DNA of 18,261 bases from an uncultured Peptococcaceae bacterium (GTDB lineage Bacteria > Bacillota > Peptococcia > Peptococcales > Peptococcaceae): contig CABUKW010000052.1 in NCBI GenBank assembly GCA_902492275.1, positions 1 to 18,261 on the forward strand, written 5' to 3'. The notes under the pieces were generated by a model that did no database searches, had not been told where the DNA came from, and saw only the letters and a list, made by a program, of their open reading frames with translations. Both the position numbers and the translations under genes were made by a program. How positions within the stretch are numbered: position 1 is the first letter of the stretch; each line of letters begins with the position of its first letter. Below are positions 7,980 to 14,761 of the stretch, piece after piece.

Positions 7980-9083
7980 TCACAATAGATATTGATAAGA
8001 CTGCACCAATGGCAAAAATAAGCTACTGGCCAGCAATAAAATCATAAGCCCTAAAAAAATCACAAAACCAGGTTCCAATAAACTGATAAGTGTCTGCAAA
8101 CGCTGTTGAAATTGCTGTTGATAATATCGACTTAATTGCAGCAAAGCTTGCGGCAACGCCCCGGTCTGTTCGCTGATAATCAACATCTGTCTGGCCATTT
8201 TTGGCATAAAGCTGCAATACCGGAAGCCTGCTTCAAACGAATGCCCGGCGGCTAACGCTTGCGTTATCTGCTTTAATTCCGAAGAAAATAAACTGCGCCG
8301 ATAAATTTGTTCTGTTGCCTGTAAGCAAGAAACCAACAGCATTCCGCTGGAAAGCATCAACCCCAATGCCTGCGCAATCTGAATAAACCAGTATTGTTGA
8401 TATAACCGCCCAACAAAAGGAAAATGCAGCAATAATTCTTTTACTTTTTCCCGTTTCTTTGGCTCTTGTAAAGCTCGCTCCAATTGCCATAGCAGTAAGC
8501 AACTTAAAAACAGGCAGATCACCAACAGAATTGCCCAATTGTTCCGCAGCCAGGCACTGACCGACAAAATTCCTCTAGTCATGAAAGGCAGCTCCGCTTG
8601 GAAATTATCATAGGTCTGTACCACCGCAGGCACCACAAACAAAAACATAGCGCTGAATGCTGCAATCATCAAAATCAACAACACCAGCGGATAAAACAAA
8701 GCGGAAAACAGCATTTGTCTGATTTGATTTTGCTGTTGAAAATAATCCGCAGCCTGAGCCAAAGTTTCCTGCATGGCGCCATTTTGTTCTCCCGCCAATA
8801 CAAATTCTAATAACACCGGTGAAAATCCAATTTTCATCTGACCTAACGCCTGCGCCATTGATTGCCCCTCTTGTACCGCTTGTCCCAACTGCAGCAAAAA
8901 TTGACGACAAAGCGCCTGCGGCATTTCTGTCCCAACTAATAACAGAGCAGATGGTAACGGCATACCGCTGGCCAAAGCGAAGGACATCTGCCGACAAATA
9001 AAATGCATCTGCTGTATGGAAAGTTGCTTCTTCCATTTCCTCATAAAAAGAGAATCCCCAAATAATCGAGAAAATGTTTTCAT
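7980..9083 (-). CDS. pilC: PilC/GspF-type inner membrane platform protein
   Basis: The platform protein sits in the cytoplasmic membrane and couples the assembly ATPase to pilin extraction. The 367 residues carry two GspF repeats. The first (about 28-150) has the motif AGEQNGAM and a membrane span at 127-155; a second span follows at about 182-202. The second repeat (about 230-350) has the matching ISEQTGALPQALLQLSRYY and ends in a third span at about 340-362. Length is slightly under the usual 400, mainly at the N-terminus. The ATG overlaps the pilB stop as ATGA, a sign of coupled translation. The symbol follows pilus usage; comGB or gspF would fit equally. Confidence 0.9.
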   Translation of the reverse strand: MKTFSRLFGDSLFMRKWKKQLSIQQMHFICRQMSFALASGMPLPSALLLVGTEMPQALCRQFLLQLGQAVQEGQSMAQALGQMKIGFSPVLLEFVLAGEQNGAMQETLAQAADYFQQQNQIRQMLFSALFYPLVLLILMIAAFSAMFLFVVPAVVQTYDNFQAELPFMTRGILSVSAWLRNNWAILLVICLFLSCLLLWQLERALQEPKKREKVKELLLHFPFVGRLYQQYWFIQIAQALGLMLSSGMLLVSCLQATEQIYRRSLFSSELKQITQALAAGHSFEAGFRYCSFMPKMARQMLIISEQTGALPQALLQLSRYYQQQFQQRLQTLISLLEPGFVIFLGLMILLLASSLFLPLVQSYQYLL

Positions 9084-10225
9084 AGGTTTGGCCCCAATAC
9101 CGTCATGATTTCTTCCATAGTTGTCTTTCCCTCCATCGCTTTTCGCTTACCATCCTCAGCTAAAGAAATATATTTTCTTTCCAATTGCTCCTGCTGTTGT
9201 AAAAACTGTTCATATTGACTCAGCAGTTGCCGAAAAGATTTATCACAAAGCATCACCTCCTGAATTGCCAAACGGCCCTGCACCACACCATTTTGACTAC
9301 AACGCACCAATCGCTGTGCTATTACGCCGTTTAAACAGCTTGCTAGCAAATACGGTGCTACTCCCATTTCTACCAGACGTTTGATAGCCCCTAACGCATC
9401 GCTGGTATGCAGAGAGGCCAACACCAGATGACCAGTATAAGCCAGACGAATGGCGATCTCAGCCGACTCCAAATCACGAATTTCTCCCACCATAATAATA
9501 TCTGGATCCTGACGTAAAATGCTGCGCAAACCACGGGCAAAGGTCAACCCCGTTTTTTCCTGAATCTGCACCTGATTAATGCCTGCCATCTCATATTCAA
9601 CCGGATCCTCTAGGGTTACAATATTTTGACCACTGCTGCGCAACACTGCCAACATACTATACAAGGTGGTCGTTTTGCCGCTGCCTGTTGGCCCGCAAAC
9701 CAAGATTATACCATTGGGCATTTGCAGCAGCTTTTGCACCTTATCCAAATTTTCTGGTGTAAACCCCAACTGCTGCAAGGACATCAACTGCTCGCGCTGT
9801 CCTAAAATCCGCAGCACCATTTTCTCTCCCTGAAATAGCGGTAAGGTAGATATCCGTAAATCAAATTGTTTGTCCTGCCACGAAATCGCCAAATGACCGT
9901 CCTGCGGCAGCCTTCTTTCTGTAATATCTAACTCAGCCATCACCTTCAGCCGATTTAAAACCAATTGCTGTAGCGGCGGTTCAATTTGCTGCAGTTGGCG
10001 CAGTTTTCCGTCGCAGCGCAGCTTCACCAAAAGTTTGCCATCTTGCGGCTCTAAATGGATATCACTAGCTTTACATTCCAAAGCTTGCTGCAATATTTGA
10101 TTAATCATACTTGCAGCAGTTTCTTTTCCTTCTGCTTGCTGTAAATCAATTACATAAATTTGATGCTTCGCTGTTCTCATTTCTGCTTCTTGTTGTAATC
10201 GTTCAGAATATTGCAATTGCGTCAT
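9080..10225 (-). CDS. pilB: Short PilB/GspE-family assembly ATPase
   Basis: A hexameric cytoplasmic ATPase that powers pilus or pseudopilus assembly. The 381 residues hold an N2-like domain (about 35-145, with KASDIHLEP and RLPQDGHL), Walker A GPTGSGKT (178-185), an Asp box (TLEDPVE, 204-210), Walker B IIMVGEIRD (243-251) and a His box (SLHTSDA). The N-terminal MshEN-type domain of full-length PilB is absent. The tetra-cysteine zinc motif that normally follows AQRLVR is reduced to one Cys309, so the zinc knob is lost. This short form resembles competence ATPase ComGA. AGGAGGG precedes the ATG. It is the first gene of the pilus operon. Confidence 0.9.
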   Translation of the reverse strand: MTQLQYSERLQQEAEMRTAKHQIYVIDLQQAEGKETAASMINQILQQALECKASDIHLEPQDGKLLVKLRCDGKLRQLQQIEPPLQQLVLNRLKVMAELDITERRLPQDGHLAISWQDKQFDLRISTLPLFQGEKMVLRILGQREQLMSLQQLGFTPENLDKVQKLLQMPNGIILVCGPTGSGKTTTLYSMLAVLRSSGQNIVTLEDPVEYEMAGINQVQIQEKTGLTFARGLRSILRQDPDIIMVGEIRDLESAEIAIRLAYTGHLVLASLHTSDALGAIKRLVEMGVAPYLLASCLNGVIAQRLVRCSQNGVVQGRLAIQEVMLCDKSFRQLLSQYEQFLQQQEQLERKYISLAEDGKRKAMEGKTTMEEIMTVLGPNL

Positions 10226-10266
10226 ACCAAACCCTCCTGTTCCTCATCTTAAAATTTACAGTTATT

Positions 10267-10296
10267 ACCATAACATAACCGACAGTTCCTTGACAA
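10267..10296 (-). promoter_or_regulatory. Candidate promoter of the pilus operon
   Basis: On the minus strand TTGTCA is followed after 18 bp by TATGGT, about 40 bp before the pilB ATG. The -35 is good and the -10 is weak. It lies between the terminator at 10330-10378 and pilB, which is where a promoter is required. Confidence 0.4.
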
Positions 10297-10329
10297 GCAA
10301 AGAGTTTCGACATAATTTGCAGCACAACA

Positions 10330-10378
10330 AAAAAGAAGAAAACAGAAATGACAATTTATCTCCCGTTTTCTTCTTTTT
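10330..10378. terminator. Terminator between the small gene and the pilus operon
   Basis: A 14-bp perfect inverted repeat (AAAAAGAAGAAAAC with GTTTTCTTCTTTTT) encloses a 21-nt loop. It lies 36 bp after the 80-codon gene and upstream of the pilus operon promoter. The stem is AT-rich and its outer pairs form the U-run in either direction. It most likely ends minus-strand transcription from the 10414-11079 genes. Confidence 0.6.
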
Positions 10379-10413
10379 ATTTCAAAAATTCTTTTTTTCT
10401 ACAATTTGTACGT

Positions 10414-10656
10414 TTAATCACCGTGATTGATAACCTGTTGATTCACTTTTTCCATAAGCATTCTATAAAAATATTTATTAGCTTCTTCTTGATTGGCAAA
10501 GGTACGACTACCTAAATGCAAACTGTTTTTTCCATAAAACACTTCCCAGTTTGCTCCTTTTTTCTGCATACAGTAAGCGTGCTCTTTATATTGACCAACA
10601 GAATAGCTGGCTGGATCCAGTTTAGCGAGCAATCGTTCTAATACTTGCGTTTTCAT
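10414..10656 (-). CDS. Small protein of unknown function (80 aa)
   Basis: An 80-residue soluble protein that I do not recognise. It has no signal peptide, membrane span or cysteine pair. The middle section (NWEVFYGKNSLHLGSRTFANQEEANKYFYRML) alternates strand-like and helix-like patches and reads like a small folded domain, with the helix at the end. The start is well supported by GGAGGGA seven bases before the ATG. It is followed by a terminator and lies 78 bp after the 114-codon unknown gene, transcribed in the same direction. A real gene is likely because of the ribosome site and the terminator; the function is open. Confidence 0.65.
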   Translation of the reverse strand: MKTQVLERLLAKLDPASYSVGQYKEHAYCMQKKGANWEVFYGKNSLHLGSRTFANQEEANKYFYRMLMEKVNQQVINHGD

Positions 10657-10734
10657 GGAAATCCCTCCTCATAAGCATTGTTCGACATTATCATATACAG
10701 TACTCTATGCCTTTATTATACAACTCTGCAAAGC

Positions 10735-11079
10735 TCAACGCAAATTCTTTTCTGCTCCTCCATCCGGCCAATAATACCGTAGCACCACCTTCAATGCTTC
10801 CACAGCAGATAAATTGGTATGGATTTGTCCTGCATAGCGCACTTCTAATAAATCGCTATCACCTTCTGCCAGCACATCAGCTTTAATTTGTATAATTTGT
10901 AAATCATAACGACTGCGCAACCGAATCCAATGATAGCGGTCATCATGGTCCACTACAAAAAAGATACTCTGTTCTTTCAATAATCCTTTTAGTTGCTCCA
11001 ACTCTTTTCTGCCTGCCGAACAGCCTACGCCGCCGGTCAATAATTTCCAAACCTGTTCATCGGGATTACTAATTATCAT
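10735..11079 (-). CDS. Hypothetical protein (114 aa)
   Basis: A 114-residue soluble protein of unrecognised family. Predicted pattern: an N-terminal helix with a GGVGCSAGRKELEQLKGLL segment, then several strands (IFFVVDHDDRYHWIRLRSRYDLQIIQIKADVL) and a final helix (SAVEALKVVLRYYW). No membrane span, signal peptide or catalytic motif is evident. A GGAG site lies about 12 bases before the ATG, somewhat far. It diverges from the plus-strand symporter gene across 387 bp and may be cotranscribed with the 80-residue gene after it. Confidence 0.6.
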   Translation of the reverse strand: MIISNPDEQVWKLLTGGVGCSAGRKELEQLKGLLKEQSIFFVVDHDDRYHWIRLRSRYDLQIIQIKADVLAEGDSDLLEVRYAGQIHTNLSAVEALKVVLRYYWPDGGAEKNLR

Positions 11080-11466
11080 ATTATTTCACATCTCCATTCT
11101 TTTTCCAGTCCTATTAGAAATCACATAACTCCTTTTCACGATAGCAAATTCAATATGATACATAATTTATCAAAATAAGCCGCATATTTGCTTTATGCAA
11201 AAATACTTAGAAAAATGTTTTTCTCCACGTACAAACTACAACTGTCTGTTATGAAAAGATTTTTTCAAATCATATTTTTTATGGAAAAACACCTGTAGTT
11301 GACACAAAGATTTTTGGGCGCTACCCCTTCACCTATTACTGTATCACTTTTCGATAAAAAATATATACAATATGAAAAAAATATCAAAATTCCTCTTTCT
11401 TTTTTTTGCATACTGTATTATACTTGTCCATATTGTTATAAGTACTACAAACAAGGGGGTTTTTTC
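11080..11466. other. Long AT-rich divergent intergenic region
   Basis: These 387 bp separate the minus-strand 114-codon gene from the plus-strand symporter. The region is AT-rich with many T-runs. On the plus strand a perfect TTGACA stands at 11299-11304, but no good -10 follows at 16-18 bp (TACCCC at 17). A TATTAT at 11416-11421 lacks a good -35. The heptamer AACTACA near 11232 recurs inverted (TGTAGTT) near 11293. I see no known riboswitch or T-box. The reading frame here that continues into the symporter lacks a supported start and is rejected as coding. Confidence 0.4.
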
Positions 11467-12669
11467 ATGTCTCGCGAAAAGAAAGGTCTGGGGCTTGTCC
11501 CAAAACTTATTTTAGGGATTATTGCTGGTATTCTTATTGGCAGCTATCTTCCTACCATTCTCGTACAAATTTTAGTAACAGTTTCTTCTATTTTTTCACT
11601 TTTCTTAAAATTTGTCATTCCATTTATTATTTTATCCTTCGTAATCGCTGGTATCGCCGATTTATCACAAGGAGCCGGCAAGTTGCTGGGTATTACCACA
11701 GCCATCGCTTACGGCTCTACTATCGTTGCCGGTACACTAGCTTACACGGTAGCCACTAACATCTTTCCTAAAATCCTAGGCTCGGAGTTAACTTCTAACA
11801 TTGGCGATCCCAATGCTGGCATGTTATCCTCTTTAGTGAATATTCCGCTGGAACCCATGTTTGACGTGACGGGCGCTATTGTATTTGCCTTTATCATGGG
11901 GATTGGAATTTCCTACGTACGCACATCCGGTTACGGTGAAACGCTGTACCACGCCATTATGGAGTTCCAAATCATTGTGCGCAAAGTATTGGAAGTCATC
12001 ATTATTCCTTTCCTGCCAGTCTACATTGCCGGTACTTTCGCCAACATTGCCTATTCAGGACAGGTTTTCAGCATTTTGAGCATCCTTTGGAAGGTTTTCT
12101 GTATTGCCATTCCATTGCAATTGATTTATCTGTTTGTCATGTTCTTAATCGCTGGCGCTATTGGCAAGAAAAATCCGTTCATGCTGATGAAAAATCAATT
12201 TCCCGCCTATTTAACCGCCGTTGGTACCCAGTCTTCCGCTGCTACCATCCCAGTTAACGTGTCCTGCGCAGAGAAGAATGGCGTTTCAAAACAAATTCGG
12301 GAATTCGTAGTACCGTTATGTGCCACCATCCATCTAGCCGGCAGCATTACTTCATTAACTTGTTTCTCGATTGCCTTGCTGTATATGAACGGTATGGATT
12401 ATTCCATGGGCGTTTACATGCCATTCCTGTTTATCTTAGGTATCGCTATGGTTGCTGCTCCCGGCGCACCGGGCGGCGCTGTCATGAGCGCACTGCCGTT
12501 CCTGCCTATGATTGGTATTGCTGTAGACAGTCCGCTGGCTTCTCTGATGATCGCACTCTATTTAACGCAAGACAGTTTCGGAACTGCCGCTAACGTATCC
12601 GGTGATAACGCCATTGCAGTGGTAATTGATACGATTAACAACAAAATGCATAAGCATCCAACAAAATAA
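11467..12669 (+). CDS. DAACS-family amino acid:cation symporter, probably neutral substrate
   Basis: A 400-residue membrane carrier of the dicarboxylate/amino acid:cation symporter family, with about eight hydrophobic segments and two hairpin loops. The HP1 serine motif is TQSSAATIP (about 255-262). The TM8 motif is QDSFGTAANVSGDN: Asp369 matches the residue that binds the substrate amino group, and Asp380 the sodium site. The Arg that in GltPh and EAATs holds a side-chain carboxylate is replaced by Gly372. TM7 has ATIHLAGS in place of NMDGT. Both changes point to a small neutral amino acid such as serine or threonine (SstT-like) rather than glutamate. The ATG at 11467 follows GGGGG; the longer frame upstream is noncoding. 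It is the only plus-strand gene of the core region. Confidence 0.88.
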   Translation: MSREKKGLGLVPKLILGIIAGILIGSYLPTILVQILVTVSSIFSLFLKFVIPFIILSFVIAGIADLSQGAGKLLGITTAIAYGSTIVAGTLAYTVATNIFPKILGSELTSNIGDPNAGMLSSLVNIPLEPMFDVTGAIVFAFIMGIGISYVRTSGYGETLYHAIMEFQIIVRKVLEVIIIPFLPVYIAGTFANIAYSGQVFSILSILWKVFCIAIPLQLIYLFVMFLIAGAIGKKNPFMLMKNQFPAYLTAVGTQSSAATIPVNVSCAEKNGVSKQIREFVVPLCATIHLAGSITSLTCFSIALLYMNGMDYSMGVYMPFLFILGIAMVAAPGAPGGAVMSALPFLPMIGIAVDSPLASLMIALYLTQDSFGTAANVSGDNAIAVVIDTINNKMHKHPTK

Positions 12670-12691
12670 AATCTACTATAAAAACAACAAG

Positions 12692-12794
12692 GACTGTTCC
12701 ATGAAGGCTATTAAACGAGAGATTGATGACCCGCATAGATTTTTAATGCGGTACTCACCATGATAAAGCAACTCCTTCATGCAACAGTCTTTTT
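12692..12794 (+). terminator. Terminator-like branched hairpin after the symporter gene
   Basis: A 16-bp stem with one mismatch joins 12692-12707 (GACTGTTCCATGAAGG) to 12774-12789, followed by TTTTT. The 66-nt interior holds a second small stem, CCGCAT/ATGCGG at 12731-12751. The outer stem and T-run fit a rho-independent terminator for the symporter transcript. The large interior is unusual for a simple terminator and might instead be a small structured RNA. Confidence 0.55.
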
Positions 12795-12841
12795 GCTGCC
12801 TATTAAACAGACACAGCACAAACCAAACACCATGCTATAAT

Positions 12842-12857
12842 TGTTTCACGTGAAACA
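12842..12857. promoter_or_regulatory. parS: parS centromere site for ParB/Spo0J
   Basis: TGTTTCACGTGAAACA is a perfect 16-bp palindrome and an exact match to the bacterial parS consensus (TGTTNCACGTGAAACA) bound by ParB/Spo0J. ParB loads here, spreads along DNA and recruits SMC for chromosome segregation. Sites like this cluster in the origin-proximal part of bacterial chromosomes. This one lies between two hairpins in a noncoding gap, not within a gene. No parA or parB gene is in the window. Confidence 0.93.
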
Positions 12858-12866
12858 TTGCAAAAC

Positions 12867-12906
12867 AACCATAACTTTGCTTTTAGCAAAAGTCGCGGTT
12901 ATTTTT
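12867..12906 (+). terminator. Hairpin with T-run just after parS
   Basis: AACC/GGTT and ACTTTTGCT-like arms (12867-12880 with 12885-12900, one 3x3 internal loop and one bulge) close a short T loop and are followed by ATTTTTAT. This fits a plus-direction terminator. It may also catch readthrough from either side of parS. The imperfect stem keeps the confidence moderate. Confidence 0.45.
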
Positions 12907-12988
12907 ATAAATAACGTTACAATTTTATATTGCAGAAAAGCGCAATTCAGAAAGTAATGCCACTATACAAGCACTACCAAAAACACAC

Positions 12989-13399
12989 TTAAAGTTGCTG
13001 TTGAAATAGCTTATCCCAGTCCGGCTTTACTTTGGCCAATGTGACAGGCCTTCCATTTTGATTGATAAAACAATGGCCCGTTTCTCCAGTACAACGCACC
13101 TTGCCGTCACTGCCTAACACTGTATAGACAATAGTCATCCGCAATCCACTATAGCTCTTTAACGCCACCTGAATGGTTACCGTTTCACCGTAGACCACCT
13201 TAGATTTATACTGGCATTGTACCGATAAAACCGGACTGCCAATGCCTTCTGCCTCCATCTGATTATACGGCAAGCCCAACGCCTCCAAATAATCGGTGCG
13301 TGCTTCCTCAAACCAACGAATATAGTTAGAATGATGCACCATTCCCATTTTATCGGTTTCATAATACTGTACTTTATGCTGATATTGATGTACGTTCAT
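12989..13399 (-). CDS. YbgC-like acyl-CoA thioesterase (hotdog fold)
   Basis: A 136-residue 4HBT-type thioesterase that would hydrolyse short or medium acyl-CoA (or acyl-ACP) in the cytoplasm. The signature YYETDKMGMVHHSNYIRWFEEAR (given here as positions 12-34) carries Asp16, His22-His23, Asn25-Tyr26 and Glu31, matching the YbgC/FcbC pattern. The following strands (VLSVQCQYKSKVVYGETVTI) and the ATG to stop length agree with the hotdog fold. The start has GGGAGG nine bases upstream. It is monocistronic by spacing: 119 bp separate it from the hydrolase gene on its left-reading upstream side. The natural acyl group cannot be told. Confidence 0.85.
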   Translation of the reverse strand: MNVHQYQHKVQYYETDKMGMVHHSNYIRWFEEARTDYLEALGLPYNQMEAEGIGSPVLSVQCQYKSKVVYGETVTIQVALKSYSGLRMTIVYTVLGSDGKVRCTGETGHCFINQNGRPVTLAKVKPDWDKLFQQQL

Positions 13400-13518
13400 A
13401 TTCTAGCCTCCCTGTATCAAAGTACCATATCAAAATGACACACCCGCCATCTTTTCATCCAATCGTTTTATGCATGCTACAAATGACAATACAATAATAA
13501 ACAGAAAAATATCATATT

Positions 13519-14034
13519 TTAAATAATTTCAATCTGACACTGCTGCATCATCGCCAAAGCCTTCTGGTGATTTTCCGGTGTAGTGCCAGCACAGCAGGCG
13601 CTGTCCACCACAATTTTTAACTCCGGCAGATAGGCTTTGATGAGCAATGCATTGGAAATTACACAAATATCGGTACAAACACCTACCAGTTCAATTTCAT
13701 CGCAACCAGTAGAAAGCAAATAGTGCGCTAAATCCAAACTGCCGAAGGTATCTTTGTTAAAAATCTGCGCACCAGGCAGTTGTAAAGACTTCTCGATTTC
13801 CCAACCGGAAGTATAGCGCACACAATGAAGCACTGGCAGCTTTTTTCCCTCCTGAGTGTCCAGGTAATTATCACTATGCGTATCACGCGTAAATACAACT
13901 GTATCTTTTTGTTTCAACGCCTGATTGATTTTCGTTTTTACTCCTTTTACAATAGCTTGGGCTTCCGGCGTTCCCAAACTTCCCGTAATAAAATCATTTT
14001 GCATATCAATGACGACTAATATTTTTCGACGCAT
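13519..14034 (-). CDS. Nicotinamidase-like cysteine hydrolase (isochorismatase family)
   Basis: A 171-residue cytosolic amidohydrolase. The catalytic triad is visible: Asp10 (VVIDMQNDF), Lys94 (FNKDTFG) and Cys124 (GVCTDICV). Asp51 and His53 (TRDTHSDNY) with His70 (HCVRYTSGWE) resemble the metal-binding residues of nicotinamidases, so nicotinamide to nicotinate is a plausible reaction, feeding NAD salvage. Other amide substrates cannot be excluded. An ATG three codons earlier (14043) stands directly against the GGAGAGG site; the ATG at 14034, nine bases away, is preferred. The gene is the last normal core gene before the tRNA boundary of the accessory segment. Confidence 0.85.
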   Translation of the reverse strand: MRRKILVVIDMQNDFITGSLGTPEAQAIVKGVKTKINQALKQKDTVVFTRDTHSDNYLDTQEGKKLPVLHCVRYTSGWEIEKSLQLPGAQIFNKDTFGSLDLAHYLLSTGCDEIELVGVCTDICVISNALLIKAYLPELKIVVDSACCAGTTPENHQKALAMMQQCQIEII

Positions 14035-14205
14035 AAACAACATCCTCTCCTAAATTCTTTTTTGTCCACCTTACACAATCAACTCAGAAATTGCCAGTCA
14101 TATCTCCCTGCGTACATGCGGTCCATCATTAACACGTGCAACACCACTGTTGACAGCTTCCAAGACACGCAAAAATTTTTCTTTTGCAAGCAGATGGCTT
14201 TCTTT

Positions 14206-14238
14206 ATAAAAACAGGAGCCGCAAATTAAACGGCTCCT
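14206..14238 (-). terminator. Rho-independent terminator after the tRNA-Arg remnant
   Basis: On the minus strand an 8-bp perfect stem (AGGAGCCG with CGGCTCCT, 9-nt loop) is followed by GTTTTTAT. It starts five bases after the tRNA 3' end, so it is the native terminator of the tRNA gene. This supports reading the neighbouring sequence as a genuine tRNA end. Confidence 0.8.
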
Positions 14239-14242
14239 ACAA

Positions 14243-14284
14243 TGTGCCTGACAGGAATTGAACCTGCGACCTATCGCTTAGGAG
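14243..14284 (-). tRNA. 3' half of a tRNA-Arg(CCU) gene; 5' half missing
   Basis: Minus-strand sequence begins at an anticodon loop CTCCTAA (anticodon CCU, arginine). It continues through the 3' anticodon stem GCGAT, variable loop, T arm GCAGG-TTCAATT-CCTGT, acceptor strand CAGGCAC and discriminator A, with no encoded CCA. The matching 5' parts (acceptor GTGCCTG, D arm, stem ATCGC) are not found to the right: the loop runs into ATACC-type sequence that does not pair. The gene is therefore split in the anticodon loop, a usual crossover point of tyrosine-recombinase integration at tRNA genes. An intact copy may lie beyond the far end of the element. Confidence 0.75.
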
Positions 14285-14290
14285 TATGGC
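14277..14290. repeat. Left copy of a 14-bp boundary repeat (att-like)
   Basis: CTTAGGAGTATGGC occurs here and again at 18052-18065. Here its left half is the tRNA anticodon loop. Two bases after it comes GCCTGATTCT, which also recurs at the right copy, but on the other side of the 14-mer. Two shared words in swapped order at both ends of the accessory segment make chance unlikely. Confidence 0.5.
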
Positions 14291-14510
14291 TTGCCTGATT
14301 CTCACTAAGTACAGATAATGACTTCCTATTATGCTTCATGCAGACTTAAAACGGGCAATACACGACCAATCTTCCGCAAAAGGTGCAGAATGCCAGGTAA
14401 TTATGGGGCGGTCAAGATGCCAAATTAGCAAACTCTTAGCAGAAAACCCATTGATATGCCTGGATTTATGGGTACTCACAAAATCTGAAATTAGCATTAT
14501 GGAGGACATT
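14291..14510. other. Segment without a recognisable gene
   Basis: This stretch between the tRNA boundary and the excisionase-like gene holds an open frame on the plus strand that merges with that gene, but no ribosome site supports an earlier start and no domain is visible. One hairpin arm pair, ACCCAT/ATGGGT, lies near 14446-14473. It may be leftover DNA of an integrative element. Confidence 0.35.
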
Positions 14511-14695
14511 ATGATTGATTGGAACACAAGACCAGGCCTTGATACAGAAAATCGCACATACACAGTTTATGAAATAGCTGTCATCTTGAATATAGGTAGA
14601 ACTTCTGCTTATCAGCTTATAAAAGAAGAACACTTCAAAACTATTCGCATATCCAAAAATCTTTTGATGAATGGCTAGATAGTTTGGAACTGTAA
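14511..14695 (+). pseudogene. Excisionase-like helix-turn-helix gene, frameshifted
   Basis: Small DNA-binding protein of the MerR-like excisionase type found beside integrases in conjugative elements. The readable part MIDWNTRPGLDTENRTYTVY leads into EIAVILNIGRTSAYQLIKEE, a winged helix-turn-helix, and HFKTIRISK. In this frame it then ends as NLLMNG. One base on, the other frame reads KSFDEWLDSLEL and stops at 14695, the normal family ending. Adding one A to the run of five As at 14654-14658 restores the full gene, so a one-base loss, a sequencing error or slippage is involved. The ATG at 14511 follows GGAGG. No integrase gene is adjacent, so the element is probably defective. Confidence 0.75.
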
Positions 14696-14704
14696 ATGTT
14701 TTAT

Positions 14705-14736
14705 GAGTGCCCTAGGCTTAGAAACCTATGGCGCTC
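14705..14736. other. 12-bp stem-loop between excisionase-like and nucleotidyltransferase genes
   Basis: GAGTGCCCTAGG (14705-14716) pairs with CCTATGGCGCTC (14725-14736) around an 8-nt loop, with one mismatch and one G-T pair. It sits between convergent genes. The T-run after it is weak in either direction, so a role as a bidirectional terminator is possible but not certain. Confidence 0.4.
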
Positions 14737-14761
14737 GTTATATAGATTTTCTTGTAGCATA

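Noticed and set aside
8233..9036. Open frames of 101 and 142 codons inside pilC
   Set aside because: They overlap a confident GspF-family gene in another frame on the same strand and show no ribosome site or domain.
11299..11466. N-terminal extension of the symporter by 56 residues
   Set aside because: It is AT-rich, has no ribosome site, includes unlikely residues for the family, and a strong GGGGG site precedes the ATG at 11467.
12839..12860. Palindrome read as a transcription factor operator
   Set aside because: The full 16-bp match to the parS consensus is more specific than a generic CACGTG operator.
14331..14510. Upstream part of the 115-codon plus-strand frame
   Set aside because: The excisionase-like domain starts after the GGAGG site at 14501-14505; the earlier codons show no domain.
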